A stretch of 64,000 nt of DNA. Origin: Clostridium felsineum DSM 794. GTDB taxonomy: Bacteria; Bacillota; Clostridia; Clostridiales; Clostridiaceae. The position numbers were made by a program, and so were the translations under genes. Below the pieces are notes generated by a model. That model made no database searches and was not told the DNA's origin. It was given only the letters and a program-made list of their open reading frames with translations. Position 1 is the stretch's first letter; every line of letters begins with the position of its first letter. The stretch is taken from contig NZ_CP096980.1 of the NCBI RefSeq assembly GCF_002006355.2, positions 3,534,001 through 3,598,000 on the forward strand. Reading direction: 5' to 3'. Below are positions 46,650 through 54,042 of the stretch, piece after piece.

Positions 46650-48059
46650 TTATTGTAAAGCTACTTTACCCTCTATATATTGTCTCAAAAGCATAAGATC
46701 TCTGCCATTTATAGTTCCATCTTTATTTAGGTCTGCTTCCTTTGTATCTATAGTTACATTCTTACCTGCTATATATTGAGTTAATATCATAACATCTCTT
46801 CCGTTTACTACACCATCATTATTTACATCCCCTGATAGCACACCGGTACCCATAACACTCATTATGGCATCAACAATCTCTTGTTGGGTTATAGTACATT
46901 TAGCTCTATCAAATATTCCACATCCATGAACTCCATTAGCTCCATTATCCCAGTACACAGGTACACAACTATATTTTTTTGCTGCCGTGCATACTGCTTT
47001 TGCAAATGCTGCACGGTATACATTATTATTAGGATCTACGTTTGATTTATCTGTTGCAGAATATTCACCAATTACAACAGGATAACCTTGAGCAACAAAT
47101 TTATCATACATAGCTTTAAATTGTGAATCCAAATAATCTTCTTGTCCCCAAGTTGATTTCTTTGAACTATCAGCAGCATCTTTTCCCCACTGAGTTATTA
47201 GACTAGATTCATCTCCGCAGAAATCCCAAGGTGAATAGTAGTGAACTGATATCATAATTCTTTTTTCTGAACTTGGAATATCAGTTGATTTATAGTTATC
47301 TGTTGGAAGCTCAAAGCCATAATCTCCAGCTGTATAGTCAATATTAGTATTCCAACCAGGAATCAAAAGCCATCTTGAAGCATTATTCCCACCTGTCTGT
47401 CTAACTGTATCAACAAATATTTGATTATAAGCATTTATATTGTTATAGTATGTTCTATTAGGTGATGAATAGTTTCCATCAAATTCTTCATTCATTGACT
47501 CAAAAATAACATGTTCATCATAGTTTTCAAAAGTACTTGCAATTTGCTTCCAAACCTTTTGATATTTGTCTCTAATAGTTGTTTGATCACTAGAATCACA
47601 AAATAGCCATGCTCCCGGAATTGTATGATAACCATCACTATGCATATTAATTATGGTATACAAACCTTCACTATTGGCATAATCAACTACTTCTTTTATT
47701 CTAGCTAACCATGTTGGATCAACAGTATAGTTTGGTGCACTCCCTATCTTGCTTAAATAACCTACAGGAATACGAATAGTTTTAAAACCTGCTTTCTTTA
47801 CCTCTTGAATAAGAGCTTTTGTTATTACAGGATTTCCCCAATTAGTTTCACCTGGTGTCTGATTAAGGATAGCTTCTAATTGATTTCCTAAGTTCCATCC
47901 AGCACCCATTGATGTAACAATTTGATTGTTATTTAATTGATTAAATTTAGCTGATGTAGTAGTATCTGCATGAACTGAACTTTTGAACCCCAAACTTGCT
48001 GTCATTAACATTGCAATTGTAGTTGCACAAAAACACTTAAAAAACTTACCCTTTGACAT
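46650..48059 (-). CDS. GH5 endoglucanase with type I dockerin
   Basis: Secreted cellulase. Signal peptide at residues 1-32 (CATTIAMLMTASLGF, cleavage near VHA-DT), GH5 catalytic domain with acid/base Glu in FESMNEEFDG and nucleophile Glu in VVIGEYSAT, and a C-terminal dockerin made of two Ca-binding repeats (GDVNNDGVVNGRDVMIL and ADLNKDGTINGRDLMLL). The dockerin implies docking on a cellulosomal scaffoldin, but no scaffoldin is in this window. GGGAGGG precedes the ATG at 48059. Confidence 0.93.
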   Translation of the reverse strand: MSKGKFFKCFCATTIAMLMTASLGFKSSVHADTTTSAKFNQLNNNQIVTSMGAGWNLGNQLEAILNQTPGETNWGNPVITKALIQEVKKAGFKTIRIPVGYLSKIGSAPNYTVDPTWLARIKEVVDYANSEGLYTIINMHSDGYHTIPGAWLFCDSSDQTTIRDKYQKVWKQIASTFENYDEHVIFESMNEEFDGNYSSPNRTYYNNINAYNQIFVDTVRQTGGNNASRWLLIPGWNTNIDYTAGDYGFELPTDNYKSTDIPSSEKRIMISVHYYSPWDFCGDESSLITQWGKDAADSSKKSTWGQEDYLDSQFKAMYDKFVAQGYPVVIGEYSATDKSNVDPNNNVYRAAFAKAVCTAAKKYSCVPVYWDNGANGVHGCGIFDRAKCTITQQEIVDAIMSVMGTGVLSGDVNNDGVVNGRDVMILTQYIAGKNVTIDTKEADLNKDGTINGRDLMLLRQYIEGKVALQ

Positions 48060-48325
48060 AAAATTATCCCTCCCTGTCATAATTTCAAATGTACCATTTA
48101 AAAAAATCTTCCAATTATAATGATATAATAATTTACTTTATTAAGTAAAATTCTCTATTATATGAAAATAGCTTAAATTAAAAATATATTTTTTACATAT
48201 CACATTTTTTTATTATGATTCCTTGCCTTATAGAGTATTGCTTATAATTATTAGTAAATATATAAATTTATTTATCATCAACTCAACATTCTTTATCTAT
48301 TATTTGATTTGCACTTACTAAAAAA

Positions 48326-48351
48326 GGCTGATGCGTTTAAATGCATCAGCC
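48326..48351 (-). terminator. Terminator GGCTGATGC/GCATCAGCC
   Basis: A 9-bp perfect stem followed by TTTTTT on the minus strand, downstream of the tRNA fragment. Confidence 0.85.
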
Positions 48352-48432
48352 AAAGTTATATCACTCTAAAAAGCTCCTCCAGTAAAATATGTTTTTAAGC
48401 CATAGGATTTATCTATATTATATAAATAAAAA

Positions 48433-48456
48433 AAGGCTGATATAAATATCAACCTT
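48433..48456 (-). terminator. Terminator behind tRNA fragment
   Basis: An 11-bp stem AAGGTTGATAT/ATATCAGCCTT with one G-U pair and a T-run on the minus strand, 28 nt after the tRNA 3' end; probably the original tRNA gene terminator. Confidence 0.85.
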
Positions 48457-48483
48457 ACGTAATGCCTTTATTTAGTTATATTT

Positions 48484-48526
48484 TGGTGCACCCAGAGGGA
48501 ATCGAACCCCCGACCTTCAGATTCGA
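48484..48526 (-). tRNA. 3' fragment of tRNA, probably tRNA-Arg (att site remnant)
   Basis: 43 bp read on the minus strand from TCGAA (anticodon loop 3' part) through a variable loop, a T-arm GGGGG-TTCGATT-CCCTC, acceptor strand TGGGTGC, discriminator A and CCA. The matching 5' acceptor GCACCCA is absent, and the sequence departs from tRNA just before the anticodon. This is the pattern of a lone att core left by an element integrated at the tRNA 3' half. TCG at the anticodon position suggests Arg. Confidence 0.72.
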
Positions 48527-48627
48527 TGCAATGACTTTTATAAATTTTCATATCTTTTATAGAATGGCTTTATATAAGGTTTTGTAACATATAAGCTTTT
48601 ACAGGTTTTTATACTTATTTAAAACTT

Positions 48628-48660
48628 ATGTGGGAAAAGTGTGGGAAAAATATTATAAGC
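48628..48660 (+). pseudogene. Possible integrase 3' end remnant
   Basis: ATGTGGGAAAAGTGTGGGAA at 48628 lies about 100 bp from the tRNA att core, where phage-type tyrosine integrase genes often end with similar G-rich repeats. Too short to identify; kept only as a weak hint. Confidence 0.2.
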
Positions 48661-48690
48661 TCCAACTTTCTATTTTTAGTTGGAGCTTAT
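48655..48690 (-). terminator. Terminator of the gene at 48698
   Basis: A 13-bp perfect stem ATAAGCTCCAACT/AGTTGGAGCTTAT, 8 nt after the stop codon. Confidence 0.88.
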
Positions 48691-48697
48691 ATTTAAT

Positions 48698-49153
48698 CTA
48701 AAGTAAACTTTTTATCTCATCAATAAAATTTTCAATATTATTATCAGAATACATTCCATGATTTATATGTTTCAATTCTCTTGTCAACTCACATAGAAAA
48801 TATACATTCTCATAATGTAATCCCTTTCCTATTTCATATGTAAAATATCTAATATCATTTTCTTTATTAAATCCTATACCTATATATAAAGCTTCTCTCT
48901 CTTCTTTTGCTTCTGGTACTTTTATTATAATAAGGGATTTAGTCTTATTTATATTCAAATTATCAATTTCAAGACTTGGAGAATCACTTCTTATAAAACT
49001 TTTTTCTAGCTCTATATTTTTCCATGATTCCTTTAAACTTTTAACAAATTCCTTTTTATCTTCTAAAACTCTTTTTATAATTACATCCCCAAACTTAAAC
49101 AAAGAATTTGGTAAAAACTCATGTGAAAATTTATAATATTCTTCCCTGTACAT
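48698..49153 (-). CDS. Hypothetical protein, island gene
   Basis: About 151 residues, acidic and basic mixed, no signal or membrane segment. Segments such as KSLIIIKVPEAKEEREALYIGIGF suggest a small alpha/beta protein. Not recognised. GAGGGG is upstream of the ATG at 49153. Divergent from the YcxB-like gene. Confidence 0.6.
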   Translation of the reverse strand: MYREEYYKFSHEFLPNSLFKFGDVIIKRVLEDKKEFVKSLKESWKNIELEKSFIRSDSPSLEIDNLNINKTKSLIIIKVPEAKEEREALYIGIGFNKENDIRYFTYEIGKGLHYENVYFLCELTRELKHINHGMYSDNNIENFIDEIKSLL

Positions 49154-49253
49154 TATCTTCAGCACCCCTCTTATTTTACCTCAAACATACGTTCTGATTT
49201 AATTTTATACTTTAATAAGAGTGGTGTCAATAATAAGCATATCAATGAATTTA

Positions 49254-49282
49254 TTGACACATATGTATTTGGTTGATAGTAT
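49254..49282 (+). promoter_or_regulatory. Promoter of the YcxB-like gene
   Basis: TTGACA (49254-49259), 17-bp spacer, TAGTAT (49277-49282). A near-consensus vegetative promoter, about 75 nt before the start. Confidence 0.7.
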
Positions 49283-49357
49283 AGTATTATATAAACAAAT
49301 ATAAAATTTTATATTCTAAATAACATTTATTATATGTATTTTGAAAGGAGAATTGCT

Positions 49358-49900
49358 ATGGAAATAAATTACCAAATTTCAAAAGAAGAATTGATAAACT
49401 TTCATATTTCACATTTTAGAGAAACAAAAATTTACAAAAAAGCAATGACTAAACAATTTATACTAGTAACACTTATTATAATTTTAACAACTATACTTTT
49501 CCAAAAGTTATACTTATTTGCACTTTTAATACTCTTATGTGTTGTTTTATCATTATCAAGAAAAAAAAGACTATCTTTTTTACTTAGAAAAAAATTAAAT
49601 AAAGTTTTTTTATCTACTAAATATACTGATTATTTTAAAAGTACTAAAATAACTTTAACTGAAAATGGCTTACACGTAGAAACTAATCTTTCTGAAAAAG
49701 ACTACAAATGGCAAACTATAAAAATAATCAGTTTAATAGATAATTATATTTTTATTATAACCGCATCTAACGACGAATTTCTAATTCCAAGTAATTCATT
49801 TAAAGACAACAATGATAAAGACAAATTTTTGAACGCATTAACTAAAAATACCAATTTAGCGATAAGTTATAAATATCCTATTGATACTAAATACCAATAG
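49358..49900 (+). CDS. YcxB-like two-TM membrane protein; immunity candidate
   Basis: 180 residues. Two adjacent membrane segments (residues about 32-50 and 55-72: ILVTLIIILTTILF and LYLFALLILLCVVL), then a basic stretch and a C-terminal domain with KITLTENGLHVET and YKWQTIKIISLIDNYIFII, as in YcxB-like proteins. AAGGAG is 7 nt before the ATG at 49358. It is convergent with the 714-residue bacteriocin-like gene, the position of immunity genes for pore-forming colicins; that role is inference. Confidence 0.7.
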   Translation: MEINYQISKEELINFHISHFRETKIYKKAMTKQFILVTLIIILTTILFQKLYLFALLILLCVVLSLSRKKRLSFLLRKKLNKVFLSTKYTDYFKSTKITLTENGLHVETNLSEKDYKWQTIKIISLIDNYIFIITASNDEFLIPSNSFKDNNDKDKFLNALTKNTNLAISYKYPIDTKYQ

Positions 49901-49915
49901 AATATTTAGTATCAA
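49881..49915. repeat. Inverted repeat between convergent genes
   Basis: Perfect 13-bp arms TTGATACTAAATA/TATTTAGTATCAA spanning the YcxB-like stop codon and the downstream region of the bacteriocin-like gene. No T-run follows either way, but it may stop both transcripts. Confidence 0.6.
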
Positions 49916-49935
49916 TAGAATATACTTAACTACAG

Positions 49936-52080
49936 TTATTTAGTAGAGTAATAAATGAAAGCTATTGCCCAACTTATTGCTGCACCTACTTCTTCAAATA
50001 CTGCAAAAGCAGATGTAACAATGGCTGTGACAATACCAGCTACAGCATCAGCCTCTGCTGTAATAATCACTAACGCTACTATACCTATCACAATTAAAGG
50101 CAATAATACTGGATGTTCTTCTGAAAATGCCTTAACTTCACTTAAAGCACTTTCAGCTGCTTGAACTATTGAAGCACCTGTATCACTTATATCCCATGAC
50201 AATTCAATATTCAAATCTTCTGTTATTTTTACTGTCTGTTTAGTGCCTATTTCTGTACTTATTTCTGCTTCTGTTTCTGTTTCAATTGTTATTGTTAGTG
50301 AATTTCTTGTACAAGCAGCTTCAATTGATAATTCAGTATTGTTATTTATTTTAGCTAATAACGTTGACAATTCAACTGCACCATTTGATCCTAGCCCTGC
50401 TGAAATAGTTTCAAATGCTGTTTGGAATGTAGCCTCTTCAAATTTTCCATTTTTAAACTTTATTTTGTTAGAATCACTTCCCATGGTTTTTCCAAGTGAA
50501 TACTCTAATTCAGCTTTAACAACAGGTGAATTTATTAATGTTATTGGATCACCTGCTATATCAAATGTTACTCCAAAAAACTTAGCTAACCCAGAATTAT
50601 TTGCTGCCGCTACTAAATCACTCTGTATATTAGTATTAACTCTACTAACCCCTGTATCTCTTCCAGAATATACATCTGTATCAATTGATATCTGACCTGC
50701 ACCACTACCAATTGTAATAGTATTTATTTGATCAAATGACCAATCAGATGGAATTTTAAAACCTAAATTTCCGCTAAAACCACTTGACATATCGCACACA
50801 AAACTATGAGTAGAAAGTCCAGCGGCAGCTACACGACTACAAACATTTCGAGGTCCATAAATTCCTACTGAATAATTTGTTCCATTGTTGGAAAGTGTAT
50901 AGTTGATAGCCTGAAAATATGGAATAATAGAATTTGTAATATCTGTATCTAACGCATCATAATCAACAGCAAAATATATTGTAGTACCATCATTAAAGCC
51001 AAGTCTTAATGCTGCATCACTAGCTAAACTAGCATCAATTGATCCTTGCATTGATGAGAAGTAAAGAGCATTAGCTCCATATTCAAATATTGGTAGTAGT
51101 TTCAAACCACTTGAGAAAATGGTTTGCAATTCTGATGATGTCATTGCATATTTACCAGTAAGATATCTTCCAACTATTTGATATCCATTTGCTTTGAGTG
51201 TTGCTGCTTTTTCAGATGTTATTGTTGTTGAGCAATCGCAAACTGAACATTTTCTGTTCTTATCTCCATAACTTACTAAAAGTGATGCCCATGTTTGAGG
51301 TCCTGCATAACCATCTGCTGATAAGCCTACAAAAGATTGAAAATTTGCTACCGCATTTTTAACACCATTACCATATAATCCATCAAATCCATTTGGATTA
51401 TATCCATTACAATATAATGCATACTGCAGCAATAAAACGAATCTTTTTGTAGCTCTACTTCCTGGAATTGTTGGACATGCATTCTTTGTATTATCTCCCC
51501 AAAAACCATCAGTTGAGAGACCTTCTTCATGTTGAAGTGCCTTTATTAATGCTACATTAGTAGATCTTGAGTATACTCCATCAGAAGGTATCAAACCAAT
51601 TATACTACTATAATCACGATTAAGATTTTGTTGTATAGTTCTGATATTTGAGTCTCCTCCAGAAATTAGTACATACGGATCTGTATTTAATATTGCTTTA
51701 AAAATCATAGGTGTTGTTATTCCATCTTGATTTGTTAGTCCAGCATCAGATTGGAATTTTTCAATAGCATACATAACAGTACTATCATATACACCACTAA
51801 GACTACCTGCATTATACCCCTTACAATATAAAGCACCGTGAAGAATATATACTTCATTTTTAGTACCACTTGTACTTGACAATATTGGACATGCTGACAT
51901 TGTAGCTGGTCCAAAAACTCCATCTGGCGATGAAATTCCAATTTCAATCTGAAGAGCTTTTATTAATGCTGCTACAGTTGTACCACCTGTTATACCATCC
52001 TCTTTTATTGCACTATAATTTGAATTGCCCCCGTAAGTCGTATTTAACCATTTTTGAACTTCTAAAACCGCTTGATCCAT
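49936..52080 (-). CDS. Bacteriocin-like protein: PG-binding repeats, DUF1906, hydrophobic tail
   Basis: 714 residues, no signal peptide. Four PG_binding_1-type repeats lie at about 1-70, 76-135, 145-205 and 212-270 (DGVFGPAT, LSGVYDSTV, DGFWGDNT, DGLYGNGV, DGYAGPQTW). A DUF1906 glycoside-hydrolase-like domain follows at about 278-475, with acidic residues in CDCST, IFEYG and FAVDYDA, similar in plan to Bacillus YbfG. Residues 480-640 are unassigned and rich in Thr/Glu. The C-terminus (about 658-710) is a hydrophobic hairpin that could insert into a membrane. It is downstream of a UviB-like holin gene and has its own UviA-type promoter, so release through the holin is inferred. AGAGGT precedes the ATG. 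A spore or prophage lysin is the main alternative. Confidence 0.75.
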   Translation of the reverse strand: MDQAVLEVQKWLNTTYGGNSNYSAIKEDGITGGTTVAALIKALQIEIGISSPDGVFGPATMSACPILSSTSGTKNEVYILHGALYCKGYNAGSLSGVYDSTVMYAIEKFQSDAGLTNQDGITTPMIFKAILNTDPYVLISGGDSNIRTIQQNLNRDYSSIIGLIPSDGVYSRSTNVALIKALQHEEGLSTDGFWGDNTKNACPTIPGSRATKRFVLLLQYALYCNGYNPNGFDGLYGNGVKNAVANFQSFVGLSADGYAGPQTWASLLVSYGDKNRKCSVCDCSTTITSEKAATLKANGYQIVGRYLTGKYAMTSSELQTIFSSGLKLLPIFEYGANALYFSSMQGSIDASLASDAALRLGFNDGTTIYFAVDYDALDTDITNSIIPYFQAINYTLSNNGTNYSVGIYGPRNVCSRVAAAGLSTHSFVCDMSSGFSGNLGFKIPSDWSFDQINTITIGSGAGQISIDTDVYSGRDTGVSRVNTNIQSDLVAAANNSGLAKFFGVTFDIAGDPITLINSPVVKAELEYSLGKTMGSDSNKIKFKNGKFEEATFQTAFETISAGLGSNGAVELSTLLAKINNNTELSIEAACTRNSLTITIETETEAEISTEIGTKQTVKITEDLNIELSWDISDTGASIVQAAESALSEVKAFSEEHPVLLPLIVIGIVALVIITAEADAVAGIVTAIVTSAFAVFEEVGAAISWAIAFIYYSTK

Positions 52081-52118
52081 AAAATATTACCTCTTTTCTA
52101 ATTTTTTATTTACATATA

Positions 52119-52148
52119 ATACAGAGAAATTTCTCCTTACAATGTAAA
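52119..52148 (-). promoter_or_regulatory. UviA/TcdR-type promoter of the bacteriocin-like gene
   Basis: TTTACA at 52148-52143, 16-bp spacer, CTCTGTAT at 52126-52119. The -35 equals the TTTACA used by TcdR, BotR and UviA sigma factors. A perfect 12-bp palindrome GAGAAATTTCTC (52124-52135) sits in the spacer. The same motif occurs before the SH3-like gene. Confidence 0.65.
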
Positions 52149-52153
52149 CCTCA

Positions 52154-52384
52154 TTATATTATTTTTTTTATATTTTCTTTTAGTTCATTAATATCTTTTT
52201 TTATATTTTCTAATGTTTTAAATTCTTTTGTAAGTGTAAAAATGATCTTTTCGTAGTTTTTTTCTCTTAGTTCTTGTCTTATATCCCTTTTTTCTTGTGC
52301 TTTTATAATATAAAATATTAAAGCTATAGAAAGACTTGCCCAAATACCTTGTGATGCTGCCAATTTCAACAAACTATTTTCCAA
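52154..52384 (-). CDS. uviB: UviB/BhlA-family holin-like protein
   Basis: 76 residues: ENSLLKLAASQGIWASL followed by a single hydrophobic stretch and a charged, Lys/Glu-rich coiled C-terminus, the layout of BhlA/UviB proteins. In the C. perfringens bacteriocin plasmid pIP404, uviB follows the sigma gene uviA and is thought to aid bacteriocin release. Homologues begin at MEN-LLKL, so the TTG at 52384 is chosen over the ATG at 52402. It overlaps the sigma gene by 11 nt, suggesting coupled translation. Confidence 0.8.
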   Translation of the reverse strand: MENSLLKLAASQGIWASLSIALIFYIIKAQEKRDIRQELREKNYEKIIFTLTKEFKTLENIKKDINELKENIKKII

Positions 52385-52937
52385 TAAAATCAACTCCATC
52401 ATTTAATAACATTTCCTTTAAACTTTTTAAAGCTCTGAGTTTCGTCCTATTTATAGCTTGTCTAGATACTTTTAAATTTTTCGCTATTTGATCTTCTGAT
52501 AAATCAAGAAAATATATGCTAATTATAATATATCGTTGATATGCTGAAATTTTATTTAATAGCTCCTTAAGTATGATTCGATTATTTATAAATTCTGATG
52601 TATCTACATTATCGTTTTCTAACATTGTATTTAAGTATAATCCAGTTTCATTATCAGATAACTTTATTAATTTTTTCAATAATTTTACATACAAATGCTT
52701 CATTGAAATGTTTATATATCCAACTATATATTTCTCCTCATCAAACTTAATACTTTTATCAACAGGCATATCTCCTATAATTTCCATGAATCCTATTATC
52801 AAATCTTCTCTTGCATCATCATATGATAACTTATTGCTGTATTTTTTAATCAAAGGCATAAATTTTTGTATCATCAGCAACATACAATCTTTATCTCCAT
52901 TTTTTGATTGTATAATTATATTTTTCAAACTATCCAA
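52374..52937 (-). CDS. uviA: UviA/TcdR/BotR-type sigma factor
   Basis: 187 residues. Sigma region 2 is seen in NGDKDCMLLMIQKFMPLIKK and YDDAREDLIIGFMEI; region 4 helix-turn-helix in LSEDQIAKNLKVSRQAINR near 150-170. Size, lack of region 3 and the uviB neighbour fit the group 5 sigma factors that control clostridial toxins and bacteriocins. The start is TTG at 52937 with AAGGGGG upstream. It probably drives the promoters at 52119-52148 and 53869-53898. Confidence 0.78.
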   Translation of the reverse strand: MDSLKNIIIQSKNGDKDCMLLMIQKFMPLIKKYSNKLSYDDAREDLIIGFMEIIGDMPVDKSIKFDEEKYIVGYINISMKHLYVKLLKKLIKLSDNETGLYLNTMLENDNVDTSEFINNRIILKELLNKISAYQRYIIISIYFLDLSEDQIAKNLKVSRQAINRTKLRALKSLKEMLLNDGVDFIGK

Positions 52938-53039
52938 CCTAATACCCCCTTTTTTGTTATTAATATATAAAAAGACAAATAAAGGGATATTAGCAATCCT
53001 ATTTAGTTAAATATATGATAAAATTAGTTTTTTAATTTT

Positions 53040-53067
53040 ATATTAAACATTTATTCGCCTAAAACAA
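53040..53067 (-). promoter_or_regulatory. Sigma gene promoter with imperfect LexA box
   Basis: TTGTTT at 53067-53062, 16-bp spacer, TAATAT at 53045-53040. The spacer and -10 are covered by CGAATAAATGTTTA (53057-53044), which differs from the Gram-positive SOS box CGAACRNRYGTTYG at a few positions (GAAT-N4-GTTT against GAAC-N4-GTTT). LexA control is inferred and fits UV induction of uviA in C. perfringens. Confidence 0.5.
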
Positions 53068-53131
53068 ATATTTAATTATATTTTAAGCATAATTTAACTT
53101 CTACAATTCACACACATTATATATAAAATTA

Positions 53132-53170
53132 AAAAAGATGATCTCTGCTTAACACAGAAATCATCTTTTT
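53132..53170 (-). terminator. Terminator of the SH3-like gene
   Basis: Stem AAAAAGATGAT/ATCATCTTTTT with an inner CTG/CAG pair, 58 nt after the stop; it isolates the SH3-like gene from the sigma gene. Confidence 0.88.
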
Positions 53171-53227
53171 AATTACAACTACTTTATTTTAATACTAAAA
53201 GTTACATTAATATAATAAAATTTATTT

Positions 53228-53755
53228 TTACCAATTTCCCCTAACTAAAGGTCTATCATCACGAACAGCTCCTGCTATTCCAGTATCAACATACCCTATG
53301 TTATTTGGTGCATAACAAAAACCATTTGTAAAAAATGCATATACTCTTAGCCTATCTGTATGACCGGGCATTGCATCACATCCAATATTAGCATCACAAT
53401 ATACTCGATTTCCTTCATGCAAGTTTATTGCTGCAACTCCGTTAGCTGCATACAATGTAGTGTCACCAGTTATTGTATAAATAAGGCTATTATTATCTCC
53501 AGTAAACAATGGTCTTTCATGCCAATAAGCAAAATCATATTCTCCTACTCCCTTTTTTATATCAGCGTAGCCTCTTACCCATCCATTATGTCCCCTAAAA
53601 TCAATAATATGTCCTGAAGTACCATAATTATAATCATAACCTATATCAACAAAATTCTCACCATAATTTAAAGTTCCAACCTCGACATGACTGTCATGAC
53701 TTTCATATACTGATAATCCCATTACACCTGTATAAATTGAAAATTGCATTAACAA
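53228..53755 (-). CDS. Small SH3-like protein, sigma regulon candidate
   Basis: 175 residues, Gly/Tyr/Asp-rich, no signal peptide or membrane segment. Two stretches look like bacterial SH3 units: SVYESHDSHVEVGTLNYGE with NGWVRGYADI, and NLHEGNRVYCDANIG with NGFCYAPNNIGYVDTG. It could bind cell wall. A TTG at 53755 is 6 nt after GGAG; an ATG at 53749 is the alternative. Its promoter matches that of the bacteriocin-like gene, so it may be co-released as a second effector or accessory. Function otherwise unknown. Confidence 0.65.
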   Translation of the reverse strand: MLMQFSIYTGVMGLSVYESHDSHVEVGTLNYGENFVDIGYDYNYGTSGHIIDFRGHNGWVRGYADIKKGVGEYDFAYWHERPLFTGDNNSLIYTITGDTTLYAANGVAAINLHEGNRVYCDANIGCDAMPGHTDRLRVYAFFTNGFCYAPNNIGYVDTGIAGAVRDDRPLVRGNW

Positions 53756-53868
53756 AACACTCCTTCATTTATAATTTTTATAAGTAATCTAGTGTATTTT
53801 AATCCTGCATACTAACCACATCACCATCTTTCTTGATTTTTTATTGTTAATAAACTATATTACATCAT

Positions 53869-53898
53869 ATAAAAAGAATAAATCACATAAATTGTAAA
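53869..53898 (-). promoter_or_regulatory. UviA/TcdR-type promoter of the SH3-like gene
   Basis: TTTACA at 53898-53893, 16-bp spacer, CTTTTTAT at 53876-53869; GG precedes TTTACA as at 52148. It shares -35, spacing and six of eight -10 bases with the bacteriocin-like gene promoter. Confidence 0.65.
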
Positions 53899-53961
53899 CC
53901 CTTGATTTTATAATTTTAACAACGTAAAAAACATCAAATATTATGTTCAAGTAAAAATACA

Positions 53962-53990
53962 TTGAAATAAAAGATCTAATATGGTATCAT
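53962..53990 (+). promoter_or_regulatory. Promoter of the BLIP-like gene
   Basis: TTGAAA (53962-53967), 17-bp spacer, TATCAT (53985-53990), about 50 nt before the start. Confidence 0.7.
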
Positions 53991-54042
53991 ATTGTAAATA
54001 TATTATATTCAATGAAATATATAGAAAAAGGGGGTTACTATT

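Larger units (their letters stand above)
48081..48697. other. Gap holding tRNA fragment, terminators and island edge
   Basis: No gene longer than about 20 codons is supported. It holds the cellulase promoter region, a palindrome TTTACTT-TATT-AAGTAAA (48132-48149), two terminators, a tRNA 3' fragment and a possible integrase 3' remnant, listed separately. Confidence 0.6.

Noticed and set aside
48484..48560. A complete tRNA gene
   Set aside because: Only the 3' half can be folded; the 5' acceptor GCACCCA and the D-arm are missing, so it is listed as a fragment.
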